This document shows, piece after piece, positions 37,387 to 47,056 of a stretch of 64,000 bases of DNA. Source of the stretch: Hymenobacter taeanensis (GTDB lineage Bacteria; Bacteroidota; Bacteroidia; Cytophagales; Hymenobacteraceae); assembly GCF_013137895.1 (NCBI RefSeq), contig NZ_CP053538.1:4557001-4621000 (forward strand). The letters are read 5' to 3'. Position 1 is the first letter of the stretch. The number at the start of each line of letters is the position of its first letter. The notes below the pieces were generated by a model, which made no database searches, was not told where the DNA came from, and saw nothing but the letters and a program-made list of their open reading frames with translations. A program made the translations under genes and the position numbers.

Positions 37387-38208
37387 ATGCCCGAACTACC
37401 CGAAGTAGAAACCTACCGCCGTTTTATTGATGAACTGGTGGTGGAGCAAACCATTGTTGCCTTTGAAGTAAAGGACGCGCACGTGCTGGCCGCTAGCGAA
37501 GACTTACTCCGCCGAGGGGTAGTGGGGAGCCGGGTTACCGGCACGCGCCGTCTCGGCAAGAATTGCTTCCTGGAGCTAAGCACCGGCCAGGTATTGGTGC
37601 TGCACTTCGGAATGACCGGCGACGTGGGTGCCTACCGCGACGAGCCCGATGCCCCGCGCTTCACCCGCGTAGCCCTGCACCTCGACACCGGGCTACGCGT
37701 GGCCTTCGTGGACCCGCGCAAGTTTGGCCGCATCCGGCTGGCAGAAAGCGTAGAGGCCTACCAGAAAGCCAAGAAGCTGGGCCCCGATGCCCTCGACATT
37801 ACCACCGAGCAGCTCAAGGCCAAGCTAGGCCACCGCAAAACGCTCATCAAGCCTTTGCTGCTCGACCAAAGCATCACGGCAGGCCTCGGCAACTGGATTG
37901 TGGATGAGGTGCTATTCCAAGCAAAAATTCATCCGGAGCGGGTTGCCAACACGCTCACTGATGCTGAGTTTGAAGCCATGCACGCGGCCATTCAACTGGT
38001 CTTGACTACAGCCATCAGGCACGAAGCCACCTACCGGCACTTCCCCGCCAGCTTCCTCATCCATGCCCGCGAGTGGGACGATTCCGCCACTCCTGGCTCC
38101 GATAAGCACCTGTTCTGCCCCCGGCACCCCGACACGGCCATTATCAAGAATTACGTAGGCGGCCGCGCCACTTACACCTGCCCGGTTTGCCAACCGGCGG
38201 TTAAGTAA
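37387..38208 (+). CDS. mutM: Formamidopyrimidine-DNA glycosylase (Fpg/MutM)
   Basis: A 273-residue repair enzyme started at ATG 37387 so that the mature N-terminus is P-E-L-P-E-V-E-T, in which Pro is the catalytic nucleophile and Glu the general acid; the open frame upstream to 37336 would bury it. It removes oxidised purines and nicks the site. The family Lys lies in L-G-K-N-C-F-L-E-L near residue 58, and the helix-two-turn-helix is near 145-185 (L-L-L-D-Q-S-I-T-A-G-L-G-N-W-I-V-D-E). The C-terminal zinc finger reads C-x-x-H...C-x-x-C, with His in place of the usual second Cys. Confidence 0.92.
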   Translation: MPELPEVETYRRFIDELVVEQTIVAFEVKDAHVLAASEDLLRRGVVGSRVTGTRRLGKNCFLELSTGQVLVLHFGMTGDVGAYRDEPDAPRFTRVALHLDTGLRVAFVDPRKFGRIRLAESVEAYQKAKKLGPDALDITTEQLKAKLGHRKTLIKPLLLDQSITAGLGNWIVDEVLFQAKIHPERVANTLTDAEFEAMHAAIQLVLTTAIRHEATYRHFPASFLIHAREWDDSATPGSDKHLFCPRHPDTAIIKNYVGGRATYTCPVCQPAVK

Positions 38209-38231
38209 AGTCACCATTACCAACTTCCCGG

Positions 38232-38336
38232 CACGTCATTTTGTGAGCGGAGCGAAGGATTTTACCACGTCAGCACGAGGCCCTAGGCCAGTCGTTCTGG
38301 CTTGATAAGATCCTTCGCTGTGCTCAATATCACGTG
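38232..38336. repeat. Intergenic inverted repeat C (REP-like), imperfect arms
   Basis: Arms beginning CACGTCAT...GAGC..AGCGAAGGAT (from 38232) and the matching complement ending at 38336 pair imperfectly. The centre contains CTAGGCC. It lies between the convergent mutM and CBS/DUF294 genes and resembles repeats A, B and D. Confidence 0.7.
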
Positions 38337-38350
38337 TTAGAGGGCTATGC

Positions 38351-40252
38351 CTACAGTGCTTTCGTGAAGCTCACTTTTATCTTCAGCTGAAAATCGGAGA
38401 TGACTTTGAAGATTTCCTTAATCGTTACTTGCTCTACCTGCGTGAGCTGTTTGGGGTCAAGGTAATTAGTGGGGGCCGTGTGGTCGTCGCTGATTTGGCG
38501 GGCTTGCTTTTTGAGGCGCATACCCATGAGGTAGTAATAGGCCTGGAGCAGTTCTTCGTACTCCTTCGTGGTGAACACGCCTTTGTCGCGAAGCTGGGCC
38601 AGTCGCTCGCCGGTGTTAGTGGCGAAAATCTGGTTTTTTTAGGGCGTACACCCGCACTAGGTCCACAATCGGCGACATGGTTTTCTTCAGGTCGAACACC
38701 TGCTGGGTGCCTTGCGTGAACGTGCGGAAGCCGCGGAAGAACGTGAGCGGCGGCTCATATTGCAGGGCGTTTTTGGCCATTAGGAACAGGAACCGATCAA
38801 GCGGCCCCTGCAGCTCCTCGTGCAGAAACTCGCGCAGCTCTTCCATGATGCTGGCCTCCCCGTAGAGGTAGCGGCAGTCGAAGAAGGTGGAGAACTTCAT
38901 CACGGTTTCGGCGTTCGACTCGCTCATCCACTGGTGGTAGTTGCGCTTCCAGTGCGAGAGAGAATGTGTCCACTTGGGGTTTTTGGCCATGAAGCCCCCG
39001 AGCAGAAGTGTAGGCCAATGTCGTTGAGCTGGTCGGAAACCGACGTGGCGAAGCGCAGGAAGTACTCCCGCACCAGCTCGCGCTGCTCGTTGGCCTTGTC
39101 CTCGTAAATGATGGCGTTATCCTGGTCAGTAACCAGAGTCTGCTCTTTGCGGCCTTCGCTGCCCAGCACTATAAACACGAACTTGGCTGGGGCCGGGCCC
39201 TGCTCGGCCAGCACGCCTTCAATCACTTTTAGAGCAATGGTATCGGCCACGGTGGTAATCACCTGGTTCACGATTTCAGGCTTCACGCCGCGGCTCAGGA
39301 GCTGGTTTACCATGTCGGGCACCATGCCCCAGCGGCGCTTCAGCTCGCGGGTGCTCTGAGCCAGCTTCACGGCCTGAATGAACATAAACGGCGACTGGGC
39401 CAAATCACTCAGCAGCTTGTTGCGGCTCAGAAAGCCCACGTACTCCCCTGCCTGCTCTACCAGCAAATAGCGCGTTTTGGTCTGGAACATCAGCAGGATG
39501 GCCTCATACACGTAGGCATCGCGCCGAATGGACACGATGGGCGTGTCCGTGACCTCCGAGACTGGCCTAGCGGCATCCAATTGGCGCGCTACCACGTTGT
39601 CGCGCAGGGTAATATCAGTTACGTAGCCCACAATTTTGCTCGCTTCATCGGTCACGAACAGGCAACTGACCTTGCCGGATGCCATGCGCCGGGCGGCCTC
39701 ATAAATAGGTGTGGTACCGGGGCATGATACAACGTCGCGGGCCTCTAGGGTTTCCAGCCGCCGCGAGTAGAGCTGGTCGGCGGCAATAAAGTTCTGCTCG
39801 GGGGCGGGCGTGGGCTTCACGAAGTGGGCATACTCCTCATTGAGCATGCGCTGCCCGTAGCGGGCCGTGAAGTAGTGAAAGAAGGGCTCGTAGGCCAGGC
39901 ACAGCGCCCGGAAGTCGCGGCGCGGCAGGGAGAGCACCTTGGTACCCTTGTGCGCCAACACGGTGCGCAGGGAGCGTTTCTTATTCAGCAGAATCGACAT
40001 GCCCCCGTAGCAGGTGCCGGGGCCATACACCTCAGGCAGACGCTTTTGCTGCTCACTGTCGTAGAAAAACGTCTCGTACTCCCCTTCCACAATGATATCC
40101 AGCCCCCGCAGCTTCGACACGTCCTGCTGGTATATGAGCGCGTCTTTGGGGTACTGCACTTCCTGCAGCAGGTCCACAACTCCATCCAATACCTCTTCGG
40201 GTAGCAGGCTGAAGGGTTCTACGGTTTTGAGAAAGGCCAGGCGATTATCCAT
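38351..40252 (-). pseudogene. Cyclic-nucleotide-binding / CBS / DUF294 nucleotidyltransferase protein, split by two one-base frameshifts
   Basis: Read from ATG 40252: a cNMP-binding-like domain (about 15-130), a pair of CBS domains (about 165-285), then the DUF294 nucleotidyltransferase domain with V-L-G-S-E-G-R-K-E-Q-T-L-V-T-D-Q-D-N-A near 358-376 and a C-terminal helical domain. The frame breaks first at a C5 run (38995-38999, one base short) and again at a T7 run (38634-38640, one base long). The two changes cancel: the 1,902-base span gives a continuous 633-residue protein with conserved joins (C-S-G-G-F-M-A-K-N-P-K-W and A-L-K-N-Q-I-F-A-T-N-T-G-E-R). Its start overlaps the exonuclease gene stop by 8 bases. 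Related proteins are thought to be signal-sensing nucleotidyltransferases. Confidence 0.85.
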
Positions 40253-40946
40253 AGATCAGGTAAAGTACAACCACTATAACAGCCGTAAGCACGGCAGTTA
40301 GCAGCGCCCAGCGCCTTAGCGGCGTCGCTGGGAGCGGCACAACTAAGGGGCGCTGCTGCTGCAGTAGCTCCTCGGTGAGCAGGTGCTGGCGCTGCATCTC
40401 AAAGTAGCAGTGGGCCGTGGCCTGCGCATCGGCCCAGGCATCATGCTGCAGCACCATGGGCTTATGAAACAACTGCTCATGCAGCTCACCTAACCGCAGG
40501 AAGCGCCGACCTGGCCTGGGTGGGGTGATATGCGTGAGTTGCATAGTGCAGAGGGTGGGCAAGGTAACCAACGGATTTTCTAGGCCTGCGCGGTGAAACC
40601 CGGCTCCTATCACATGGAAATCGAGCTGCAGATAGTGGCCTACAACGAGCGGCTGATACGTCAGCAAGTCCTGGCGCAGGCGCTCCAGCACCTCGCGCGG
40701 CTCCTGGCCCTGCTCCTGCAGAAACTCCGGCGTGAGCCCGTGAATGGCTACCGCGGAAGCCTGCATCCGGCCGGCAGGCACCCGCAGGTAGTGGTTTTCG
40801 GATTTTATCAGCTCGCCTTCCGGCGTGTATACGCCCCAGGCCAGCTGGGCAATGTGGGGCCAGTTGCGCTCCGCCGTGTAGGGCTTGTCCCAGCGCTGGG
40901 GCAGGCCCGTGGTTTCGGTATCAACAAACAGCAGGAACTCTCTCAC
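40245..40946 (-). CDS. DnaQ-like 3'-5' exonuclease with C-terminal membrane anchor
   Basis: A 233-residue protein if started at GTG 40946, right before F-L-L-F-V-D-T-E-T-T-G; the frame is open to 41024 with a TTG, but those residues look non-coding. DEDDh exonuclease motifs are present: D-T-E-T (Exo I), H-Y-L-Q-L-D-F (Exo II) and H-D-A-W-A-D (Exo III). The last 21 residues are a transmembrane helix, which would tether the enzyme to the inner membrane facing the cytoplasm. It overlaps the CBS/DUF294 gene start by 8 bases, so the two are translationally coupled. Pairs of these families recur in bacteria; their job is unknown. Confidence 0.8.
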   Translation of the reverse strand: MREFLLFVDTETTGLPQRWDKPYTAERNWPHIAQLAWGVYTPEGELIKSENHYLRVPAGRMQASAVAIHGLTPEFLQEQGQEPREVLERLRQDLLTYQPLVVGHYLQLDFHVIGAGFHRAGLENPLVTLPTLCTMQLTHITPPRPGRRFLRLGELHEQLFHKPMVLQHDAWADAQATAHCYFEMQRQHLLTEELLQQQRPLVVPLPATPLRRWALLTAVLTAVIVVVLYLIYG

Positions 40947-41560
40947 CGGGTACGCACTGAAAAATATAGACGCGGGTGTTTCATGAAGACAAGGCTTCGG
41001 CTGCAGGAGTGGCCCAGGGAGCAAAAATCACTATTCGCACACTCTTAGCTCAGGGTAACCATGCACGCAGGCATCGGTTTTGGCTTAGTAAAGCGCTTAT
41101 GCCGAAGTCAAAAATACGAGTTAGATCCGTAGCACTTAGCTCCGTGTCAGCCAGTCTGAAAGAAGGTATGAGTAGGCTGGTAGCTGGCTACTGAATAAAA
41201 CCGTTTAATATTACACAATCGATTGTGAACATTAGCCAGTTATTTTGCGTACTTGCCACCGTGCCACACGTACCTTAACTGCCCAAGCCACCTGAAAAGC
41301 GGGGGCAGCGGTAAGGAAACCTACTCGGTTATGTGTTGGCTGTTTTGATGCTTCTAAGCAAGCTCATCTGAAAGCAAAGAAGTCGTTGAAAGGGTATTGG
41401 AGCGTGTTTAGCTTCCTTTAGTGCCCTGAACTTTTGTAGCTTTCCGCCGAAAATCGGCTTTTTGCCATATAGCGTGGGCGGTTGAGTTTTACCTACTGCC
41501 CTGGCCGCTGCCCGGCATTCTGTATTGTAATTTGATCTTGCCCTACATACCTCATTCCTA
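40947..41560. other. Intergenic stretch upstream of the tal-pgi fusion
   Basis: About 610 bases, divergent promoters expected. Contains a 14-bp perfect palindrome CACAATC/GATTGTG at 41214-41227 and a short hairpin GCCGA-AAA-TCGGC plus five T at 41446-41463, about 100 bases before the fusion gene. No gene is supported. Confidence 0.5.
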
Positions 41561-44380
41561 ATGAACGCACTAGTAGAAATTCGCCAATTCAACCAAAGCA
41601 TTTGGCTCGACTTCATTCGTCGCAAGATTCTGGTTAATGGCGAGCTGCAGAAGCTCATCTCCGAAGACTCCCTGCGGGGTGTGACGTCAAACCCCGCCAT
41701 TTTTGAAAAAGCTATTGGCGGCTCCGACGACTACGACGCGGCCATCCGCTCCCTGGCCCTGCAGGGCAAGTCGGTTGATGAAATCTACACCGAGCTGGCT
41801 ATTGCCGATGTGCAGCTGGCCTGCGACCTGTTTCGTCCGCTTTACGACAGCAACGACAACTCCGGCGACGGCTACGTGAGCCTGGAAGTATCGCCGGAGC
41901 TGGTGAACGACACCGAGGGTACCATTGAGGAAGGCATGCGCTTCTGGAAAGCCGTAGACCGCCCCAACGTGATGATTAAGGTGCCCGCCACGCTGGAAGG
42001 CCTCCCTGCCATCCGGCGCCTCATTGCAGAGGGCATCAACGTAAACGTGACCCTCATCTTCGGGCTGGAGCGCTACCGCGCTGTGGCCGAGGCCTACATC
42101 GCGGGCCTGGAAGACCGCGCCGCGGCCGGCTTGCCCATCAATAACATTGCCTCCGTAGCCAGCTTCTTCCTCTCGCGGATTGATGTACTGATTGACCCCA
42201 TGCTGGAAAAGCTGGCGGCCGAAGGCGGCGAGAAAGGTGAGCTGGCGCAGAGCCTCGTGGGCGAAGTAGCCCTGTCGAGCGCTAAGCAGGCCTACCAGAT
42301 TTACAAAGAGATTTTTGCCGGTGAGCGGTGGGAAAAGCTGCAGCAGAAAGATGCCAGCACCCAGCGCCTACTGTGGGCCAGCACCGGCAACAAGAACCCC
42401 AAGTACGACGATCTGAAGTACGTGGAGTCGCTGATCGGCCCCCACACCGTGAACACTATTCCGGTTGAAACTATGGATATCTTCCGTGAGAAAGGCAAAC
42501 CCGCCGTTCGCCTGGAAGAAGGCACCGACAAAGCCGCCGACGTAATTCGTCGCTTGCCCGAACTTGGTATCAACCTGGAGGAGCTGACCAACCAGCTGGA
42601 GCACGAAGGTGGCCAGAAATTCAAGGAGCCCTTCGGTAAGCTGATGGCTGCCCTGGAGAAGAAGCGCCAAGAAGCGCTAGCCGAAACCGTAGCCCCCGCT
42701 ACCTATGAGCTAGGCCAGTACCAGGCAGATGTAAACGCCCAAATCAAGAAGTTCAACGAGCAGAACTTCACCGAAGGCTTCTGGCAGAAAGAAGCTTCGC
42801 TGTGGACTCAGGATGCCGAAGCGCAGGAGAGCATCCGCAGCTTCATGGGCTGGCTGCGCGTAGCTGAAACCATGGTAAGCGCCGTGCCCGAAATTGAGCA
42901 GTTTGTGCAGGAAGTGCGCACTGCCGGTTTCAAGCACGTGGTAGTGATGGGTATGGGCGGCAGCTCTATGGCCCCTATTGTGTTCCAGAAGTCGTTTGAG
43001 CGGAGCGCCGACGGCCTGGAGCTGTCGATCCTGGATACCACCGACCCTGGCACTGTTCGCCAGATTGAGGAAAGCGTGCCGCTGACCGAAACGCTGTTCA
43101 TTGTCGCCAGCAAGTCGGGCACCACGGCGGAGCCCCTGGCTTTCGGCGACTACTTCTACAACCGCCTCAAGGAGCTGAAAGGCGACAAAGCCGGCGAGAA
43201 CTTCGTGGCCATTACTGACCCCGGTTCCAAGTTTATTGAGGCTGCCACGAAAGAGGGCTACCGCAAAATCTTCCTGAACTTCACGGAAGTAGGTGGTCGT
43301 TTCTCGGCTCTCACCTACTTCGGGCTGGTGCCTGCCGCCCTCTACGGTATTTCCGTGGGCGAGGTGCTGGAGCGCGCCATCCGGATGATGCGTGCGTGTG
43401 GTGCATACGGCCCCGTAACGGAGAACCCCGGCCTGGAGCTGGGTGCCGCCTTAGGCGTACTGGCCGAGCAAGGCCGCGACAAGCTCACGCTGGTAGTGCC
43501 GCAGTCACTGCACGACCTAGGCCTGTGGCTGGAGCAGCTTATTGCCGAAAGCACTGGTAAGCTGGGCAAGGGTATTCTGCCCGTAGCAGGCGAGCCGCTC
43601 ACTGAGCCCAGCCTCTACGGCCAGGACCGCGTATTCGTGTATGTGGGCTATGGAAACGAAGCCGACGAAGCCAACCAGCAAAAGCTGCAGGCCCTGCAGC
43701 AGGCTGGCCACCCGGTTATCAGCATCCGGATGCAAGAGCCCCTTGACCTGGGCCAGGAGTTCTACCGCTGGGAAGTGGCTACGGCCGTGGCCAGCGCCGT
43801 GTTCGGCATCAATCCCTTCGACCAGCCCAACGTGCAGGCCGCCAAAACTGCTACCGACCGGCTCATGAAGGAGGTAACAGAGAAAGGCCAGCTGCCCGAG
43901 GAAGAGAAGGCGCTATCAGCCGATGGCTTGTCGTACTACGGTGTGCCGGCTGCGGGTAAAGCAAGCGAGCTACTCACGCAGTTCTTCCAAACCAACCCCG
44001 GCGACTACGTTTCTATCCAGGCGTATCTGACGGAGTCTCCGGCCCTGAATGAAGCCATGGACAAGCTGCGTGCCCTGCTGCAGAAGCGCCTGCACGTGGC
44101 TACCACATTCGGCTACGGCCCCCGCTTCCTGCACTCAACCGGCCAGTACCATAAGGGCGGCCCCAACACCGGCCTGTTCCTGCAGCTGACCGCCGAAAAC
44201 CCCAACGACCTGCCCCTCCCCGGCCGTTCGTACACCTTCGGTACGCTGAAGAACGCCCAGGCCCAGGGCGACCTGCAGGCCCTGCGCGACTATGACCGCC
44301 GCACCCTGCGCGTAGACCTCGGCGCCAACCCCGAGCAAGGCGTGCAGAAGCTCATTGAAGAGCTGTCGGCACAGGCCTAG
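41561..44380 (+). CDS. Bifunctional transaldolase / glucose-6-phosphate isomerase (Tal-Pgi fusion)
   Basis: A 939-residue fusion. Residues 1 to about 370 are a transaldolase (T-S-N-P-A-I-F near 46-52, Schiff-base Lys 140 in V-M-I-K-V-P-A-T), which moves a dihydroxyacetone unit between sugar phosphates. Residues about 390-939 are a phosphoglucose isomerase of the long fused type (G-M-G-G-S-S-M-A near 466, S-K-S-G-T-T-A-E-P near 517). One chain thus links the non-oxidative pentose phosphate pathway to glycolysis. Both halves look intact. It has a long upstream gap and a perfect palindromic terminator after it, so it is its own unit; it lies next to the xylan locus whose xylulose 5-phosphate it could help process. 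Confidence 0.94.
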   Translation: MNALVEIRQFNQSIWLDFIRRKILVNGELQKLISEDSLRGVTSNPAIFEKAIGGSDDYDAAIRSLALQGKSVDEIYTELAIADVQLACDLFRPLYDSNDNSGDGYVSLEVSPELVNDTEGTIEEGMRFWKAVDRPNVMIKVPATLEGLPAIRRLIAEGINVNVTLIFGLERYRAVAEAYIAGLEDRAAAGLPINNIASVASFFLSRIDVLIDPMLEKLAAEGGEKGELAQSLVGEVALSSAKQAYQIYKEIFAGERWEKLQQKDASTQRLLWASTGNKNPKYDDLKYVESLIGPHTVNTIPVETMDIFREKGKPAVRLEEGTDKAADVIRRLPELGINLEELTNQLEHEGGQKFKEPFGKLMAALEKKRQEALAETVAPATYELGQYQADVNAQIKKFNEQNFTEGFWQKEASLWTQDAEAQESIRSFMGWLRVAETMVSAVPEIEQFVQEVRTAGFKHVVVMGMGGSSMAPIVFQKSFERSADGLELSILDTTDPGTVRQIEESVPLTETLFIVASKSGTTAEPLAFGDYFYNRLKELKGDKAGENFVAITDPGSKFIEAATKEGYRKIFLNFTEVGGRFSALTYFGLVPAALYGISVGEVLERAIRMMRACGAYGPVTENPGLELGAALGVLAEQGRDKLTLVVPQSLHDLGLWLEQLIAESTGKLGKGILPVAGEPLTEPSLYGQDRVFVYVGYGNEADEANQQKLQALQQAGHPVISIRMQEPLDLGQEFYRWEVATAVASAVFGINPFDQPNVQAAKTATDRLMKEVTEKGQLPEEEKALSADGLSYYGVPAAGKASELLTQFFQTNPGDYVSIQAYLTESPALNEAMDKLRALLQKRLHVATTFGYGPRFLHSTGQYHKGGPNTGLFLQLTAENPNDLPLPGRSYTFGTLKNAQAQGDLQALRDYDRRTLRVDLGANPEQGVQKLIEELSAQA

Positions 44381-44399
44381 GCCACTCCGAGAAGTCTCT

Positions 44400-44447
44400 A
44401 CAAAACGAAAAGGGCGACCAGCTAGCTGGTCGCCCTTTTCGTTTTGT
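44400..44447. terminator. Perfect 48-nt palindromic terminator
   Basis: 24-base arms (44400-44423 / 44424-44447) with no spacer. A-rich and T-rich ends make it work in both directions, between the Tal-Pgi gene and the convergent GH127 gene. Confidence 0.85.
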
Positions 44448-44568
44448 GCTTTAGCTTCCGGCACAAAGACCATTATCCTAAGCGGAGTCACCTGGACTGC
44501 ATAGCGCACGGACTGCAGGACTATGGGGGCCTGGCACGTCTGGCAACTGGCCTAGGCAGAACGCCCGC

Positions 44569-46935
44569 TTATTTCAGCAGGCGCACATCAAATATGCCAC
44601 CGGCTGTTGAGCCAGGTGCTGCCTCAAACTTTACCACCAGTGTAGTAGGTGCGTTGGCCTGCTGCAGAGCTTTGGGCAGTACATATTCTACGTCATAAAA
44701 GTCGCCCTGCGGGTTGCCCTGTAGGGTCACGTTGGTCAACGGCGTACCGTTTAGCAGAATGGTAAACCGCCGGTCTTTATCGCCGCTAGAGTACGTTATG
44801 CGCAGGGCGCGAGCGGCGCGGTTGGGGTTGCGCAGGTTGTAGCTGAACCAGCCCGTAGCGTGCCGCCAGTGCCGGTTGCGGTGGCTGCCCGATTCAGATT
44901 TCTCGCCCTGAAACCCGTGGTCTGATTCCGGCTGCTGCTCGCCGGGGGTCACCTGGTCAACGGTACGAGCTTCCAGCGCCCGTTTCTCTTCGTCTTTACG
45001 CCGTATTTCTTCCTTGCGCGCTGCCAGGCCTTCGGGAGTAGTTACGGGCCAGTACACCATGTAGCGGGCATCGTGAATTTGCGTAAACGGCACCAAGTGT
45101 ACGTTGCGGTACTTATCAGAGTCAATCAGCCCAGCAGCCGAAAAAGTAAGCGCCTGGCCAGGTACGGGCGTGATACCCGCAGCCACATCTTGCCCAGCCG
45201 ATACCAGTATCGGCGCTTCCTCTACCGGGTACAGTGGCCCGCTGGCAACGTGGGCCATGCGCTGGCCGTTCGCGTGCAGCCCCACCAAATCGGTAGTATC
45301 GGTAACGGCGGCTAGCACTACTGGCCCGTGCACGAACGAGACCCAGGGTGAATGATCGGGCATGTACTCCGCTTTGGTTTCCATGGGCAGGGCCAGGGTC
45401 ACTACGTCGCCGGTGCGCCACTTACGCTGCACGGTAACATAGCCAGGTGAAGGCATACTCGTTTCTACCGGCTTGCCGTTCACCTGCACCTGCATCTGGC
45501 CGGCTGGCAGCCAGCTGGGTCGCCGAATGCTGAGCGCGAACTTGCGCGGCTTTTTCAGCTGCAGCTTTAAGTGTGAGCGTTCTTCCTTCGGGAAGGTAGT
45601 TTCCTGGGTTAAGGTCAGGCCTTGCTGGGGCCAAGTGAGGCGCGAGGGCAGGAACAGATTCACCAGTAATTCATCCTCCCCACGGTGAGCGTAGGCTAGC
45701 TCGCCGTACTTGCCGTGGTTCTCCAGCCCCGAGCCTACGCAGCACCAAAACCCTTCCTGCGGCTGCGAATACACGCGGTAATGGCGGGGGCGCATGGGCG
45801 TGAAATACACGAACCCACCCTGCCCCGGATGCTGCGTCGAGAGGATGTGGTTGTAGGTGGCACGCTCATAGTAGTCGAGGTAGCGCGTGGAGCCACTAGT
45901 GAGGTACAGCTGCTTGCTGAGCTTGAGCATGTTGTAGGTGTTGCACGTTTCCGGCCCCTCCGTACTTTCCAGCATGGAGGTGAAATTGGTAGCCGGGTTG
46001 AAGTGCTCACTCACGCTGTTTCCGCCAATGGATACCGTACGGTTTTCTACCACCGTCTTCCAGAAGAACGCCGCTGCATTAGCCCATGCCGGGTCGCCGC
46101 CCACTTCCGCAACTCGCTCAAAACCAATAACCTTCGGAATCTGCGTGTTAGCGTGCATGCCATTGAGCACGTCTTTTCCTGCCAGCAAAGGCTCCAGCAC
46201 CACCCGATGTGAGAAGCGCTGGGCTAGGCGCAGGTATTTTGCATCACCTGTCAGCTGGGCTACATCAGCAAATATCTCGTTTAGGCCACCGTGCTCACTG
46301 CGCAGCATCTCCTGTATTTGCTCATCGGAAAGATTGGCCGTCAGATCGAGGCACCAATCCGTGAGCTTAATCAGCATTGCCTTCGCCTTTCCGTTACCGC
46401 CTACCACATAGGCGTCACGCAGGCCCGCGTAGGTTTTGTGCAGATTATAGAGGGGCACCCACTTCTGGTTGAGACCGAAGCTATTGGCATTAATGCGTCC
46501 TTCTTTCACCTGCTGCCACATGGCCCGGCCACCGGGCACGCCGCCCAGGTAGCCATTGCCATTCTGCTGCTGGCACCGCTCGAGCTGGTCAACCATATAC
46601 GTGAGCCGCTGCTGCACCTGCGCGTCAGAGGTGGCGGCGTACATGTAGGCCAGTGCCGAGAGGTAATGCCCGCCCATGTGCCCGTCTAGGCCAGTATTTT
46701 CCCAGTTGCCATAACGCTCAGCCTTGGTGGGCAAACCGGCTTCAGCCAGGTACGGTGCCAGCAACCGATCAGGGTTTAGGGCCAGCATGTAGGCTTTGTC
46801 GGTTTGCTGAGCCACCTGAAAAGGGCTGGCCAGCAACTGCACTGCCGATACCGGGAAGGTTTCCAACAACTTCGTCTGGCCAGCAACGAGCCCCGGGGCT
46901 AACCAAGCACACAAAAGCAACCACCTATTCTGCAT
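44569..46935 (-). CDS. GH127-type beta-L-arabinofuranosidase (DUF1680)
   Basis: A 788-residue exported enzyme started at ATG 46935 (the frame opens at 46983), which gives a signal peptide ending G-L-V-A-G-Q. Family motifs: the N-terminal N-W-E-N-T-G-L-D-G-H-M-G-G-H-Y-L-S-A, the central E-T-C-N-T-Y-N-M-L-K and the active-site F-W-C-C-V-G-S-G-L-E-N, where a Cys-Glu-zinc centre is known in GH127/GH146. It removes beta-linked L-arabinofuranose. A C-terminal beta domain (after about 620) has a Glu/Arg/Lys-rich linker before it. It is the last gene of the xylan locus. Substrate in this locus is inferred; the family is better known for plant glycoproteins and pectin. Confidence 0.85.
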   Translation of the reverse strand: MQNRWLLLCAWLAPGLVAGQTKLLETFPVSAVQLLASPFQVAQQTDKAYMLALNPDRLLAPYLAEAGLPTKAERYGNWENTGLDGHMGGHYLSALAYMYAATSDAQVQQRLTYMVDQLERCQQQNGNGYLGGVPGGRAMWQQVKEGRINANSFGLNQKWVPLYNLHKTYAGLRDAYVVGGNGKAKAMLIKLTDWCLDLTANLSDEQIQEMLRSEHGGLNEIFADVAQLTGDAKYLRLAQRFSHRVVLEPLLAGKDVLNGMHANTQIPKVIGFERVAEVGGDPAWANAAAFFWKTVVENRTVSIGGNSVSEHFNPATNFTSMLESTEGPETCNTYNMLKLSKQLYLTSGSTRYLDYYERATYNHILSTQHPGQGGFVYFTPMRPRHYRVYSQPQEGFWCCVGSGLENHGKYGELAYAHRGEDELLVNLFLPSRLTWPQQGLTLTQETTFPKEERSHLKLQLKKPRKFALSIRRPSWLPAGQMQVQVNGKPVETSMPSPGYVTVQRKWRTGDVVTLALPMETKAEYMPDHSPWVSFVHGPVVLAAVTDTTDLVGLHANGQRMAHVASGPLYPVEEAPILVSAGQDVAAGITPVPGQALTFSAAGLIDSDKYRNVHLVPFTQIHDARYMVYWPVTTPEGLAARKEEIRRKDEEKRALEARTVDQVTPGEQQPESDHGFQGEKSESGSHRNRHWRHATGWFSYNLRNPNRAARALRITYSSGDKDRRFTILLNGTPLTNVTLQGNPQGDFYDVEYVLPKALQQANAPTTLVVKFEAAPGSTAGGIFDVRLLK

Positions 46936-46993
46936 AACACTCAACTTGTTTCTGACCATCGAACTGCCTGGCGTTGCCGGCAATTAAATTGCG

Positions 46994-47041
46994 AAAGCAG
47001 CTTCCACCCAATTCTCTACAGATTTGAGCGGAAGCTGCTTT
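46994..47041 (-). terminator. Hairpin between GH115 and GH127 genes
   Basis: 12-base perfect arms (46994-47005 and 47030-47041) around a 24-base loop, 16 bases after the GH115 stop. No clear T tract, so it may only partly stop transcription. Confidence 0.5.
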
Positions 47042-47056
47042 CAAATATACACCATA

